Notes: a model not told the origin generated them from the letters alone. Shown: positions 9,754 to 19,570, counted from the stretch's first letter. The stretch: DNA of 64,000 nucleotides from Corynebacterium pseudodiphtheriticum DSM 44287 (GCF_000688415.1 NZ_JIAH01000009.1:1-64000); one strand, 5' to 3'. Numbers and translations: made by a program.

Positions 9754-10041
9754 TTAGCTGTCGGTACGCAGAACCTTGGTACGCAGTACGGTATCGGAAA
9801 GGTTCAGACGCCGATCAAGCTCTTTAACCGAATCCGGTTCGCATTCCAGGTTGATGACGGCGTAGATGCCTTCGGAACTCTTCTTGATTGGATAAGCCAA
9901 GCTGCGCTTGCCTACCACATCAACGTTTTCCACCTTGCCGTTATCCTTGCGGACAGTCTCGAGGAACTTATCCAGGGATGGGGCAACGGTGCGTTCATCC
10001 TGCTTAGCATCCAGGATGATCATTACTTCGTAGCGACGCAC
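9754..10041 (-). CDS. rpsF: 30S ribosomal protein S6
   Basis: The GTG at 10041 gives 95 residues starting [11 protein letters not shown], the usual S6 N terminus and length. An in-frame GTG-ATG pair four codons upstream lies almost on top of the strong AGGAGG, so it is spaced too closely to be the start. [16 protein letters not shown] and the C-terminal RTKV segment are typical. It is the first gene of the rpsF-ssb-rplI operon and has a hairpin in its leader. Confidence 0.93.
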   Translation of the reverse strand: MRRYEVMIILDAKQDERTVAPSLDKFLETVRKDNGKVENVDVVGKRSLAYPIKKSSEGIYAVINLECEPDSVKELDRRLNLSDTVLRTKVLRTDS

Positions 10042-10075
10042 GGACCTCATCACCTCCTATGGTCTTGTCGTTTCG

Positions 10076-10100
10076 GCCATATCACCTTCGCGGATATGGC
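10076..10100 (-). promoter_or_regulatory. Hairpin in the rpsF leader
   Basis: GCCATATC and GATATGGC form a perfect 8-bp stem with a 9-base loop. It ends about 35 bases upstream of the rpsF start, just ahead of AGGAGG. In other bacteria rpsF leaders bind S6:S18 for autoregulation; whether this hairpin does so is speculation. Confidence 0.4.
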
Positions 10101-10203
10101 AGGAGGGTTCGTTGCGTCAAGCAACCCTCAAAGATTAGCGCACCCAGGGGATATCCGCAATCATTAGCGGAGCTGCTGTTCCCGGCCTGGCGTCTCGCTA
10201 ACA

Positions 10204-10298
10204 AATTGACTGCACAATTGACTGCACAAACGACACGCAAATTCCCCTGCACTAAATTAACTAGTGCTAAATTACCCAGCGCTAAATTAGCCAGCGTT
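10204..10298. repeat. Short degenerate tandem repeats
   Basis: AATTGACTGCACA is repeated end to end at 10204-10229. Farther along, GCTAAATTACCCAGC (10266-10280) is followed at once by GCTAAATTAGCCAGC (10281-10295), with a weaker related unit before them (10249-10265). They lie in the gap downstream of a small membrane protein gene and partly enter its 3' end. No function is evident. Confidence 0.6.
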
Positions 10299-10478
10299 AG
10301 TAGTAGCGAAAAATACCGCCAGCATAGTCGGTATGACCGTCAGAAACAGTAGTGCAATCAACCCAAGCACCACGGCTGGTCGACGGGTAGGTTTGCGATG
10401 AATAGCCCAATATGCAGCACCGATACATCCCAACCCAATCACTATGGAAATAACTCCGCTGATGACGATGGCGTTCAT
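10287..10478 (-). CDS. Small two-helix membrane protein
   Basis: This 63-residue protein has two hydrophobic segments (about residues 4-26 and 36-58) split by a basic stretch RKPTRRP, predicting a hairpin in the cytoplasmic membrane. Its start overlaps the stop of the upstream glycosyltransferase-like gene by 4 bp, a sign of translational coupling. I do not recognise a named family. The length and coupling suggest a real gene rather than a random frame. Confidence 0.6.
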   Translation of the reverse strand: MNAIVISGVISIVIGLGCIGAAYWAIHRKPTRRPAVVLGLIALLFLTVIPTMLAVFFATTNAG

Positions 10479-12001
10479 GCATTCTCCTTTTCATTCGCAT
10501 GCCACATGGTTTTGCTTACGCGCCCTTCCCGCATTTGCACGTGCTCCGCCGCTTTTTCCGGTGACACTTGCAACGGCCCGGCCAACGGGTCATAACCGTT
10601 ATGGGCCTGATAAACCGTATCCTCGCTACGCCCGAGCATTTGTCGCACCACGCAGACCACCAACACCACAATCAGCCCGGTGCGCGTGAGCACCACGAGA
10701 TCCAAAAATTCCGCCGGCAGCCCGTTGTTATCGGAACCGTGCATATACCACATCAGTACTGGCCAGACGAACATGTCAACCGCCATCCAGGCCCACAACA
10801 GCCTCCATCGTGGCAACGCCAGCACAGCCGGAATGACCAGCCACAACGAATATTGCGGCGACCAGACTTTATTGAACAGCAAAAACGCGGCAATAATTAG
10901 GAAAACTAGTTCCGCCACCCGCGGTTGGCGCTTGCCGACGAACCCGACAATGGCGATTGCCAGACAGCTCGCCATAAACAGCACTAGGCTCACGCTGTTG
11001 AGGATTTGTGGAACCTCCGCACCTTCCGGGTCGAAGCCGTCGAAAAGCGTCAAACGTGCGGCCACAGCATAAATTGTGGTCCATTCCCAACTGCGCGTGC
11101 TGTTTAAACGATTGAATTCATTCCATGCCTCTGGATAAGCAAGCAATACCGGAAGGTTGACCACTAGCCATGTCACCGCGGTGCTCACCGCCACTATGAT
11201 GAACGACCGGAATCTGCGCAAGCGTAGTGCTAAAACAATGAAAGCGCCCAGCAAAAACACCGGCCATAATTTGGCTGCGGTACCTAGCCCAATAGCAATT
11301 CCGGCCCAGACCGTGCGTCCGCGGGAAAATGCCAACAAGCCAGCCACTGCGAAGAAAATCGCGGGAATATCCCAATTGGTAAAAGCGTGCACCAGTACCA
11401 ATGGGCTTGCAGCAACCAGAATGATGTCCCAAATGCGTCTGCCTGCGAGTGCACAGGCCATGCGCACAGTCGCTACCCACAGTATCGCGAGCACCAGAAC
11501 CGTGAGCACGAAATACCACCCGGCCATGGGCACCGGCACGAGGTGTTTACTGATGGCTTCCACTGGAGGGTAGCTAATGCGGGCTAACCAACCCATGAAG
11601 CCTTGAAAATACCCCGTAACCACAGGGTATTCCAGGTAACGGGTCAGGTCGCCTTCCTGCCAGGAATAAGCGTAAGGAAAAACTCCGGTGTCCAACCCAC
11701 GCCCGGCAAACAACGGCACGATGTCGTTATAGCAAGCGGAGACATAAGCCCGGTTGCCCGACCAGTTGAGATCAATCGCACCAGTATCGGGATTGATGCT
11801 GCCGCGGGTGCAGTGCGCCTTGCTGAGGAACCCTCCCGCAAGAAACAACATCGCCACTGAGACAATCACCTGCACGGGGTTAAACCAGCGTGAATGCGCC
11901 AGCCTCCCATGCTTACCGACGTGCCCACCCAGGAAATCGATCAACCGCCGGGCTGCCGGTTCGGTCTCAGCAGGCGCAACCCAGCCAGCCCGGTTGTTCA
12001 T
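10475..12001 (-). CDS. DUF2029/GT87-type polytopic membrane protein
   Basis: The 508-residue protein has around ten hydrophobic helices, an early His/Arg-containing loop, and repeated motifs such as GIAIGLGTAAKLWPVFLLGAF and LFNKVWSPQYSLWL. These are typical of polyprenyl-phosphomannose-dependent mannosyltransferases of the GT87/DUF2029 group, which build lipomannan and arabinogalactan in Corynebacteriales. It follows ponA directly (stop of ponA and start abut), so it may be co-transcribed with it. The exact sugar and acceptor cannot be read from sequence. Confidence 0.75.
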   Translation of the reverse strand: MNNRAGWVAPAETEPAARRLIDFLGGHVGKHGRLAHSRWFNPVQVIVSVAMLFLAGGFLSKAHCTRGSINPDTGAIDLNWSGNRAYVSACYNDIVPLFAGRGLDTGVFPYAYSWQEGDLTRYLEYPVVTGYFQGFMGWLARISYPPVEAISKHLVPVPMAGWYFVLTVLVLAILWVATVRMACALAGRRIWDIILVAASPLVLVHAFTNWDIPAIFFAVAGLLAFSRGRTVWAGIAIGLGTAAKLWPVFLLGAFIVLALRLRRFRSFIIVAVSTAVTWLVVNLPVLLAYPEAWNEFNRLNSTRSWEWTTIYAVAARLTLFDGFDPEGAEVPQILNSVSLVLFMASCLAIAIVGFVGKRQPRVAELVFLIIAAFLLFNKVWSPQYSLWLVIPAVLALPRWRLLWAWMAVDMFVWPVLMWYMHGSDNNGLPAEFLDLVVLTRTGLIVVLVVCVVRQMLGRSEDTVYQAHNGYDPLAGPLQVSPEKAAEHVQMREGRVSKTMWHANEKENA

Positions 12002-14292
12002 TACAGCAGGTTCTCCAGCTCGTTGATGGCGTCTTCGATGACTGCGCCCGGAGCCGGTGGCGCCTGGCGTCCGCCCTGGCCACCCCCTTGGTTCTGACCG
12101 CCCTGGCCGCCCTGGCCAGTCGCGCCACCTTGTCCACCGTTTTGGCCTTGGCCTCCTGGCGCCTGTCCACCCGGCGCGGGAGCTTGCTCGCCTTGGCCTG
12201 GTTGTTGGTCATCTTCTGCATCATCTGCAGGGGTTTCCGGAGTCTGGTTTGGCGTCGTGGCCCCACCAGTTCCACTACCGTAACCGGAGCGTCCCGTGCC
12301 ACTAGATGCCGGTGGTACATAGCTTTCGATCAGGTTTGAGCCGGAATTGCCATAGGTGCGCCAACGCACCGGGGCTGCGCTTTCGAAGGAAGCCTGCTCG
12401 CGTCCTTCCAGCGCTCGATCTAAGGAGTCCTTCCAGATCGATCCAGGAGTATTGGCGCCATACATATTGCCGCCGTACTGATTGAAAATCGCCGAAGTGT
12501 TGTCGGCAGTACCCACCCAGACTGCGGTGGACAATTCTGGGGTGCCACCAACCATCCAAGCGTCCTTGTTCAGTCCGGTATCGCCCAACTGTGCGGTACC
12601 GGTCTTGCTTGCCGACGGACGGCCTCCAGCCAACACCTGGCCGGCATGCGCAGCCACTGGTTGCATTGCTTGGATTACGTTGTCCGCAACTGTCTCAGAG
12701 ACGCGCCGTTCTGGCTTGTGATCGTTGTGCTCGTAGAGCACTTCACCGCGGGAAGTTTCTACGCGAGAAACAAAATGCGGCTGATTATAAACCCCGTGGT
12801 TGGTTAGCGTGGCCATCACAGTCGCCATATCCAAAACTCGCGACTGGTACTGCCCCAGCACGATGCCTTCATAAGGTTGCTCGCCGTTTTCAGTCAGCGA
12901 TTCCGGCACACCAGGGAAAGACTTGGCCACTCCCAGTGCGTGTCCCATATCAGCGGTATCTTGCGTGCCGTTGACCAAGTCATCCTGCAAACGGATGAAT
13001 GAGGTGTTGTAAGAGTATTCCAACGCCGTGGCGATGGAGCACACACCACAGCCATTGCCGTCCCAGTTGGTGACTTCAATGCCACCCGGCAGCATCACAG
13101 GCGTCGAAGCGTAATTAGCCCCCAATGGGATGCCTTGTTGCAAAGCGGCAGCTAGGCCAACAATCTTGAACGTTGATCCAGTCTGCAGCCCGGCTGAAGC
13201 GTAGTCCCAACCAGATGCTTCGTCCCCACCGTAGTAACCGCGCACCGCGCCTGTAGCTGGCTCGATGGTCACCACAGCCGAGCGGGCATCTTCTTGCAAC
13301 CCCGCCATGTTTTCTTCCACAGACTGCAGCACGGAATTCTGTACATGCTGGTCGATTGTGGTGGTTACCTGCAAACCGCGGTTGGTCACATCGTCTTCGG
13401 TAATGCCTAAAGTTTCCAGTTCTTCGATGACCTTGTTTTTAATGTGACCGTTCGGACCGGTGGCTTCCGTGTACGCCGAGTATTCAGCTGGGTCGCGAGT
13501 TTCCGGATAAAACATCCCGGCGCGTTGTTCTGCTGGCAACAGCCCCATCTCGACCAAACCGTCCAGCACATAATTCCAACGACCTTCCGCCCGTTCCCGG
13601 TCATTCCACGGGTCTAGTTGGTTCGGCACCTGGATAGTCGCGGCCAGCACCGCGGCTTCTTCTATCGTCAGCTCGGTGGCTGGTTTGTTGAAATACGCCG
13701 TCGACGCAGCTTCAATACCGTAAGCATTGCGTCCGAAGTACACGGTATTGAGATAAGACTCCAGAATCTGCGCTTTGTCCCACTCATTAGTCATTTTGAT
13801 GGAGTGGACCAATTCATTCCATTTTCGTGCATAGGAGTGATCGTCACCCACGATGACGTTTTTCACGTACTGCTGGGTAATCGTCGACCCGCCTCCGGCG
13901 TTAGCGTTGCCCGTGACCTGCCCCCAGGCGGCGCGCAAAAAGCCAGATACGGAAAAGCCACTGTTATCCCAAAAATCACGATCTTCGGCGGCCAGCACAG
14001 CATTCGACACATACTCCGGAAGGTCTTCCAAAGACACGAACGTGCGGTTGCCTTCTGGCGGCACTAAGCGAGCCAGCTCGGTGGTGCCGTCAGAGGCATA
14101 GATATGGGAAACCTGCGCGGTAGTCACCTCGCTTGGTTCCGGGGTATCGGCACGCACATAAGCGACCGCAAAAATCATGCCTGGAATCGCCAAAATAGCC
14201 ACGAAGATGATCGCTAGCGTGATCCATATCTTCTGGCGCCGGGTACGCGGCTGCCGGGCGTCGTCGGTGTCAGTCTGGGAGTTCTCAGTCAC
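12001..14292 (-). CDS. ponA: Class A penicillin-binding protein (PBP1A type)
   Basis: This 763-residue bifunctional peptidoglycan synthase has a single N-terminal membrane helix (IWITLAIIFVAILAIPGMIF). A GT51 glycosyltransferase domain follows, with the catalytic Glu in AAEDRDFW near residue 101 and GGSTITQQYVKN. The transpeptidase domain has STFK near residue 373, SYN near 425 and KTG near 562. The last ~100 residues are Gly/Gln/Pro-rich. The GTG at 14292 (VTENSQ), preceded by GAGG, is preferred to a 77-codon extension that runs into the divergent ino1 promoter region. Confidence 0.93.
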   Translation of the reverse strand: MTENSQTDTDDARQPRTRRQKIWITLAIIFVAILAIPGMIFAVAYVRADTPEPSEVTTAQVSHIYASDGTTELARLVPPEGNRTFVSLEDLPEYVSNAVLAAEDRDFWDNSGFSVSGFLRAAWGQVTGNANAGGGSTITQQYVKNVIVGDDHSYARKWNELVHSIKMTNEWDKAQILESYLNTVYFGRNAYGIEAASTAYFNKPATELTIEEAAVLAATIQVPNQLDPWNDRERAEGRWNYVLDGLVEMGLLPAEQRAGMFYPETRDPAEYSAYTEATGPNGHIKNKVIEELETLGITEDDVTNRGLQVTTTIDQHVQNSVLQSVEENMAGLQEDARSAVVTIEPATGAVRGYYGGDEASGWDYASAGLQTGSTFKIVGLAAALQQGIPLGANYASTPVMLPGGIEVTNWDGNGCGVCSIATALEYSYNTSFIRLQDDLVNGTQDTADMGHALGVAKSFPGVPESLTENGEQPYEGIVLGQYQSRVLDMATVMATLTNHGVYNQPHFVSRVETSRGEVLYEHNDHKPERRVSETVADNVIQAMQPVAAHAGQVLAGGRPSASKTGTAQLGDTGLNKDAWMVGGTPELSTAVWVGTADNTSAIFNQYGGNMYGANTPGSIWKDSLDRALEGREQASFESAAPVRWRTYGNSGSNLIESYVPPASSGTGRSGYGSGTGGATTPNQTPETPADDAEDDQQPGQGEQAPAPGGQAPGGQGQNGGQGGATGQGGQGGQNQGGGQGGRQAPPAPGAVIEDAINELENLL

Positions 14293-14355
14293 CGTCAAAC
14301 CTCTGTCATTGCCTTGTAGAAATATCTCTTCAAAGAATACGGGGTGTGTCCAGTT

Positions 14356-14485
14356 GGTGGAAACCACCGTGGCTTCATCTTGATCGATACACCTCGCTGT
14401 ACTTGATCGATCCACCAATATTTTTGCACTGTTTCCGCAGCGTATCGCTTTTAAGCTGGTCTGCCTAAGGAAAGGAGCAATCATC
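14356..14485. promoter_or_regulatory. Divergent ponA / ino1-remnant control region
   Basis: The region holds GGTGG-AAA-CCACC (about 14356-14368), then a 10-base direct repeat CTTGATCGAT at 14379-14388 and 14402-14411, 23 bp apart centre to centre. Each copy contains the palindrome ATCGAT. An AAAGGAG ribosome-binding site at 14471-14477 serves the dead ino1. The repeats may be operator sites for a regulator of ponA or of the former ino1; no identity can be assigned. Confidence 0.4.
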
Positions 14486-14951
14486 ATGTCCAAAGTTCGT
14501 GTGGCCATCGCCGGTGTCGGCAATTGCGCTAGTTCCCTGGTGCAGAGCGTAGAGTTTTACCGCAACGCACCTGTTGATGAGAAAACCTTGGCCTCATGCA
14601 TCCCCAGTTAGGCGAATACCACGTTGGTGATGTGTAATTCGTCGCCGCATTTGATGTTGATGCTACGAAAGTTGGCAGCGATCTTGCCGACGCTCTCAAA
14701 TCGCGGGTCGGCGCAACGATCACCCACCGCATGATGGGGAAGCTTTTCGAGGACCGTGGCGTCCGTCTAGACCGCACTATACGGTTGAACGTCGGCGGCA
14801 ACATGGACTTTAAAAACATGTTGGGCCGAGAACGCCTGGCGTCTAAGAAGGTATCGAAAACGCAAGCGGTGACTTCGAATCTCCACCAGTTCAGCTTTCT
14901 GACGACGAGGCTGCAGCCCAACTAAAAGCATTCATTACTAAAAGTGACTAA
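14486..14951 (+). pseudogene. ino1: myo-Inositol-1-phosphate synthase remnant
   Basis: A ribosome-binding site and ATG are followed by [19 protein letters not shown], the NAD-binding start of Ino1. After about 35 codons the frame is lost (TAG at 14609-14611). It resumes in another frame with EYHVGDV, then a stop where Glu is expected, [19 protein letters not shown], and a jump to [21 protein letters not shown] and [13 protein letters not shown]. After QAVTSN another jump and shift lead to [19 protein letters not shown] and TAA. About 150 codons remain of roughly 360. The enzyme makes inositol for phosphatidylinositol and mycothiol; this copy cannot work. Confidence 0.9.
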
Positions 14952-14961
14952 GCTATCAGCC

Positions 14962-15417
14962 ATGAGTAAAACAGCGGAAGAAGTGGCAGCGAAACTCCAG
15001 GAACCAATGACTCGCCTACGAGTCCTTTACGACCGCATCGCTAGTCACTATTCGTTGACCCCGGCCCAGATGACCATCATGGAGTTTCTGTACAAAAATG
15101 GCGCCAGCCGCATCAGCGCGGTTTCCGAGGCAGAAGGCATCCGTATGCCTACCGCCTCCAATGCTTTGGTGCAACTGGAGCGCAGGGAACTAATTCGTCG
15201 TGTACGCGACAGCGTCGACCGCCGTGGAGTCAAAGTAGCCCTGACCAACCTCGGCAAAACTGAATACGAGGAAGCACGGGAAGCGCGTCGCAAAACGTTA
15301 GCCCAATTGCTGGATCATTTGGACGAAGCAACCCTGGCCAACGCGTATGAGCTTGCCGACGTCATTGTCGAGCTGGCAGAGCGCTATACCCCGGCAAAGC
15401 ACAACGAAAACAACTAA
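14962..15417 (+). CDS. malR: MarR-family transcriptional regulator
   Basis: The 151-residue protein has a winged-helix domain: helix-turn-helix around TPAQMTIMEFLYKNGASRISAVSEAEGIRMPTASNALVQLE, wing DSVDRRGVKVALT. Dimerisation helices lie at both ends. The order ino1-marR-usp next to ponA resembles the malR-uspA locus I recall from C. glutamicum, where MalR controls malic enzyme and envelope genes; the symbol rests on that synteny. ATG 14962 is used because the upstream GTG alternative would overlap the ino1 remnant's stop. A universal stress gene follows 19 bp later. Confidence 0.8.
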   Translation: MSKTAEEVAAKLQEPMTRLRVLYDRIASHYSLTPAQMTIMEFLYKNGASRISAVSEAEGIRMPTASNALVQLERRELIRRVRDSVDRRGVKVALTNLGKTEYEEAREARRKTLAQLLDHLDEATLANAYELADVIVELAERYTPAKHNENN

Positions 15418-15436
15418 CGAACTACACTAAGTTTTC

Positions 15437-16429
15437 ATGGCCACTGATTCTGCCGGCGCCGTATCGTCGACAAGCGCGCGCCAACCGCTCCGCGTTCTCG
15501 TCGCCTGGAACCCAACGTCTTCCGGAGACGAAGCCATCGCCTACGCCGCATGGCTCGCCCGGTCCATGCCCGTCAGAATCCGCGTGATTTCCATTTTGCT
15601 ACGCCCATGGCCAGCAACTTCATTGGCGAAACTAGGCGGCAAATACCAAAAATCTTTCAAAAAAGAGGCCAAAGCGTGCGCCACAGCAGTAGAAGAAGCG
15701 CTCACGGAAGCTGAGATTCCCTCAAAGTGTTGGGACGATGATTTCTCGGTGTTTGCCGATGGTTCCTCCCCCGCCCCAATTTTGACCGAAGCAGCCAAAG
15801 ATTTCGCTGCCGACCTCGTCATCGTCGGCTCCAGCGCTTCGACCCCCAAAGGGCGTTTTCACAGCTCGTCGACGACCTCTGCACTACTGCATTCTTCACC
15901 GAGTCCGCTGGGTTTGGCACCCCGTGCAACAAAGCTATCCAAACATGGCATCACCCGCCTGAACTACGCGTTTTTAGAATCCGGCGAAGACACCTCACAG
16001 GTTGGACTTCTGTACGCTGCGAGTTTAGCCAACAAGCTTTCATTACCATTGCGGATAGTCGCTTTTTCGCCTACCGGACTGGTCGATATCCCAGTCACAA
16101 TCAAAAAATCTTTGGTGCAGGATCTTACCGATCAGTGGCACGAGAATGCACTAGCGATGCTGGATCGTGCACGCGATCGCATCATGGACTGCTTCCCAGA
16201 CATCACCGTAGAGACCGGCATTGGCTCCGGCGACGGGTGGAAAGGTGCAATCGACGCGTTGAAGTGGAAAAAGGGCGACTTGTTATGTCTGGATTCCAGC
16301 GATGCAGGGCCTTCGCCACGGGTTTTTATTGGTTCGCCAACCTCGGAATTCCTACAGAATATTCGCGTTCCGGCCGTGGTCTTACCCGCCGGGTATGAAC
16401 GGCAGGAACAGCAAGAACAGCAAGATTAG
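15437..16429 (+). CDS. Tandem universal stress protein
   Basis: At 330 residues this is a double-length UspA protein. The first half begins after a short tail with LRVLVAWNPTSSGDEAIAYAAW and contains LVIVGSSAS; the second half (from about residue 178) is more diverged, with LLCLDSSDAG and FIGSPTSEFLQ. Usp proteins bind nucleotides or serve as stress-response adaptors in the cytoplasm. The C terminus is Gln/Glu-rich. It lies 19 bp after the MarR gene, so the pair is probably one transcript. Confidence 0.85.
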   Translation: MATDSAGAVSSTSARQPLRVLVAWNPTSSGDEAIAYAAWLARSMPVRIRVISILLRPWPATSLAKLGGKYQKSFKKEAKACATAVEEALTEAEIPSKCWDDDFSVFADGSSPAPILTEAAKDFAADLVIVGSSASTPKGRFHSSSTTSALLHSSPSPLGLAPRATKLSKHGITRLNYAFLESGEDTSQVGLLYAASLANKLSLPLRIVAFSPTGLVDIPVTIKKSLVQDLTDQWHENALAMLDRARDRIMDCFPDITVETGIGSGDGWKGAIDALKWKKGDLLCLDSSDAGPSPRVFIGSPTSEFLQNIRVPAVVLPAGYERQEQQEQQD

Positions 16430-16472
16430 GTGCGCAAAAGCCAGAATAAGCCAACGCCCCTAGACTAGAGGC

Positions 16473-16940
16473 ATGCCTGCTACTCCGAATTTTCCGCACC
16501 CAGAAAACGATCTCTACGACGATGATCCGTCTCGGTTCACGCGGAATCCTCGTAGCCTCGACGAGCTAGCCAATAGCCCAGACCCATATATGCGCGCGGG
16601 CAAAGACGAAGAATCTTCCCGCCAGGCTAGGCGCTACTTGCTTTGGGCCATGGTGGGATCTTTCGTCGTCGGGCTTGGTTCCTTGCTGTTCAGCCGACTC
16701 ACAGGCGGTGAGTTGTGCGATTCCGGCGAAGTGGCCTGGTTGTGCACCGAAGCCTCGCACACCTGGTGGCCGATCCTCGCGTGGACGATTCCGTTTTTCA
16801 GCATGGTGATCTGCGCGATCATCATGGTGCGCAAACTCCGCGCCGGAGTACGGTGGCGCACCTGGATGGGCGTGTTCTGGGTATTAGTGCCCAACGCCAT
16901 GTTTTGGGGGCTCGGCGCCGTGCAGATACTGGCGCTATAA
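16473..16940 (+). CDS. Small integral membrane protein
   Basis: The 155-residue protein has a ~50-residue polar N terminus rich in Asp, Arg and Pro and then three hydrophobic segments (about residues 54-75, 96-118 and 130-152). A Cys-containing loop (ELCDSGEVAWLCTEASHTW) between the first two would be extracytoplasmic. I recognise no named domain; conserved proteins of this shape occur in Corynebacterium. It follows the stress gene by 43 bp in the same orientation. Confidence 0.7.
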   Translation: MPATPNFPHPENDLYDDDPSRFTRNPRSLDELANSPDPYMRAGKDEESSRQARRYLLWAMVGSFVVGLGSLLFSRLTGGELCDSGEVAWLCTEASHTWWPILAWTIPFFSMVICAIIMVRKLRAGVRWRTWMGVFWVLVPNAMFWGLGAVQILAL

Positions 16941-17015
16941 AAGGCCCCGCTTTAAAACGTCTTGACTTAAAACGCCTCGGTATAAAATATCGGGGCGCCG
17001 TAGCGCTGCGGGAAG

Positions 17016-17999
17016 CTACGCGCCCTGCTTTTGCGCTTGTGCTTTTTGTGCTTCCTCTTTTTGCGCGATAGCCTCGGCAACTTCCTGGCAGTCCTCGCGC
17101 CCGCAATGCGCGGTGCGCGGGTTAGCATAGCAATCATCACAAATAAGCACTTGCCTGCGACAGGTGTCTTCATTGACGCAGTTATTAAACTTATTATTGC
17201 CCACTCCACAGTGGATGCAGTGCCCTAATTGCACAAAATTTGGATCATTGTCCTGCCCAAATTCCATGTGCATGCGCTCATCAAACACGTACAACGAGCC
17301 TTCCCACAGGCCTTTGTTTCCGTATTTTTCGCCGTAGCGCACGATACCGCCGTCGACCTGATAGACCTCGTTGAAGCCGCGGTTTTTCATCAACGAAGAC
17401 AAAATCTCGCAACGGATGCCGCCCGTGCAATAGGAAATCACCGGCTTGTCCTTCATCCAGTCGTACTTACCGGATTCGATTTCTTTGATGAAGTCATGCG
17501 TGGTTTCCACATCCGGCACCACCGCATTTTTAAACTTGCCAATCTCGGCTTCCATGGCGTTGCGGCCGTCGAAAAACACCACGTCGTCGCCACGCTCTTC
17601 GACGAGTTTATTCACTTCTTCCGGTTTCAGGTGCACGCCGCCGCCGATCACGCCGTTTTCATCAACCTTCAACTCATCAGCAGCGTTGAAAGCAACGATT
17701 TCATCACGGACTTTCACCGACAAGCGTGGAAAATCATCAGCGCTGCCATTGGACCATTTGAAGGACATGGAATGGAAGCCATCATATTCGCGGGTGCGCT
17801 TGCGGTACTGCTTACAAGCAGCGACCGTGCCGCCGACGGTGCCGTTGATGCCGTGCTTGGAAATGAGAATGCGGCCTTTCAGCCCCAGCGATTCACACAA
17901 AGCCTTTTGCCACAGCATCACCGCCTGCGGGTCTGCGATAGGGGTGAACTGGTAATACAGCAGGATTTTGGATTCAAGCGATTCGCTGCGGCTAGTCAT
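17016..17999 (-). CDS. trhO: tRNA uridine(34) hydroxylase, rhodanese-like
   Basis: The 327-residue protein shows the three-part TrhO/YceA architecture: an N-terminal acylphosphatase-like part ([30 protein letters not shown]), a rhodanese domain with the catalytic Cys in [10 protein letters not shown] near residue 191, and a Cys-rich tail (HCIHCGV, CDDCYAN). The family installs 5-hydroxyuridine at the tRNA wobble position. ATG 17999 fits the family N terminus better than one 3 codons upstream. The last ~25 residues are Gln/Ala/Lys-rich. Confidence 0.9.
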   Translation of the reverse strand: MTSRSESLESKILLYYQFTPIADPQAVMLWQKALCESLGLKGRILISKHGINGTVGGTVAACKQYRKRTREYDGFHSMSFKWSNGSADDFPRLSVKVRDEIVAFNAADELKVDENGVIGGGVHLKPEEVNKLVEERGDDVVFFDGRNAMEAEIGKFKNAVVPDVETTHDFIKEIESGKYDWMKDKPVISYCTGGIRCEILSSLMKNRGFNEVYQVDGGIVRYGEKYGNKGLWEGSLYVFDERMHMEFGQDNDPNFVQLGHCIHCGVGNNKFNNCVNEDTCRRQVLICDDCYANPRTAHCGREDCQEVAEAIAQKEEAQKAQAQKQGA

Positions 18000-18076
18000 A
18001 AGCCGCATTTTAATAACCAGCTGGAAGTTTTCCTAACTACCGGGCACGCCGGGGCCGGGTGGAAGAAGCCACAGGC

Positions 18077-19570
18077 TTAAACCTTGTGGTACAAACCTTT
18101 ACGCCAGAACACCGGATCGCTGCTCACGCGCACGCCAAGGTTGCGGAAAATGCCTTCGTCGACAGGTCCCAGAATCGTGGTGGTGTGCACTTCACAATCG
18201 CGCAGGTTCTTCAACGCCGCCAGTGCCGCGCGAGCATCGGCGGAATTCGCTGCAGACACCGACAACGCAATCAGCACTTCATCGGTGTGCAAACGGGGGT
18301 TCTTCGAACCCAAGTGCTGGGTTTTCAGCGTTTGGATCGGTTCGATGGCTTCCGGAGCCAGCAACAAGACGTCGTCAGGAATACCAGCCAAGTGCTTCAA
18401 GGCATTCAGCAACATTGCCGCCGAACAACCCAGCAGGCTGGAGGTTTTCCCGGTGACCATGGTGCCGTCGGCAAGCTCAATGGCCGAACCCGGCTGCCCG
18501 CTTTCCTCAGCCACCCGGCGCGCCGGAGCAAGTACCGCGCGATCGTCGACTGCAACACCGGCTTTGTTCATCACCACGGCCACGCGCCCAGATAACGTGC
18601 TGTCGAGTTCATCGGTGCGCTCGGTAACCAGGGCTTTGAAATAACGGCGGATGATTTCCTGGCGGGCGGCTTCCTGGCAGGCTTCGTCGTCGCTGATGCA
18701 GTAGCCGACCATATTCACGCCCATGTCTGTTGGCGACTGATACGGCGAAGCCCCCACCAGCTTTTCCAACAGGCGCTTGAGCAGCGGGAAGGCTTCGACG
18801 TCGCGGTTGTAATTCGAGGCCTTTTGGTCATAGGCCGACAGGTGATACGGGTCGATGACGTTGGCGTCGTCCAGATCTGCGGTGGCTGCCTCATAGGCCA
18901 GGTTGACGGGGTGCTCGAGCGGCAGGTTCCAAATGGGGAAGGTTTCAAATTTTGCGTAACCAGCGTTCACGCCGCGCTGGTGTTCGTGATAAATCTGCGA
19001 TAGGCAGGTCGCCATCTTGCCGGAACCCGGCCCCGGCGCGGTCATGATGATCAGATCGCGGGAGGTTTCTGCAAAGTCATTGCGGCCAAAGCCATCTTCG
19101 GACACGATGCGGTCAGCATCCGTGGGGTAGCCCGGGATCGTGCGGTGGCGAGAAACCTTCAGCCCCATGCGGTGCAGGCGCTGGATGAAGGCTTCTGCCT
19201 GGTGGTTGCCGTCTTCTAGCTGGGTGATGACGATGTTTTCCACCAAAAAACCACGCTCACGGAAGACGTCGACAAGCCGCAACACGTCATCTTCGTAGGT
19301 AATGCCGAGGTCCGCGCGGATTTTATTGCGCAGCAGGTCCTTGGAGTTCACGCAGATCATGATCTCCAGGTCGTCTTTCAACTGCTCCAGCATCGCGATT
19401 TTATTATCCGGGGTAAATCCTGGCAGGACGCGTGATGCGTGCAGGTCGTCGAAAAGCTTGCCCCCCATTTCGAGATAAAGCTTGCCGCCGATTTCTTTCC
19501 GTCGCGCGTTGATGTGCTCCGATTGGAGTTGAATGTATTTCTCGCGATCAAACCCGATCTTATGCGCCAT
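18077..19570 (-). CDS. DUF1846 family protein
   Basis: The 497-residue length and the start [19 protein letters not shown] match the DUF1846 family, found in some Gram-positive bacteria. Conserved stretches include [41 protein letters not shown] (a P-loop-like sequence) and [15 protein letters not shown]. The function is not established; structural work has suggested an ATP-using or sugar-phosphate enzyme, which I cannot confirm here. It stands alone, divergent from the Nei-type glycosylase. Confidence 0.85.
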   Translation of the reverse strand: MAHKIGFDREKYIQLQSEHINARRKEIGGKLYLEMGGKLFDDLHASRVLPGFTPDNKIAMLEQLKDDLEIMICVNSKDLLRNKIRADLGITYEDDVLRLVDVFRERGFLVENIVITQLEDGNHQAEAFIQRLHRMGLKVSRHRTIPGYPTDADRIVSEDGFGRNDFAETSRDLIIMTAPGPGSGKMATCLSQIYHEHQRGVNAGYAKFETFPIWNLPLEHPVNLAYEAATADLDDANVIDPYHLSAYDQKASNYNRDVEAFPLLKRLLEKLVGASPYQSPTDMGVNMVGYCISDDEACQEAARQEIIRRYFKALVTERTDELDSTLSGRVAVVMNKAGVAVDDRAVLAPARRVAEESGQPGSAIELADGTMVTGKTSSLLGCSAAMLLNALKHLAGIPDDVLLLAPEAIEPIQTLKTQHLGSKNPRLHTDEVLIALSVSAANSADARAALAALKNLRDCEVHTTTILGPVDEGIFRNLGVRVSSDPVFWRKGLYHKV

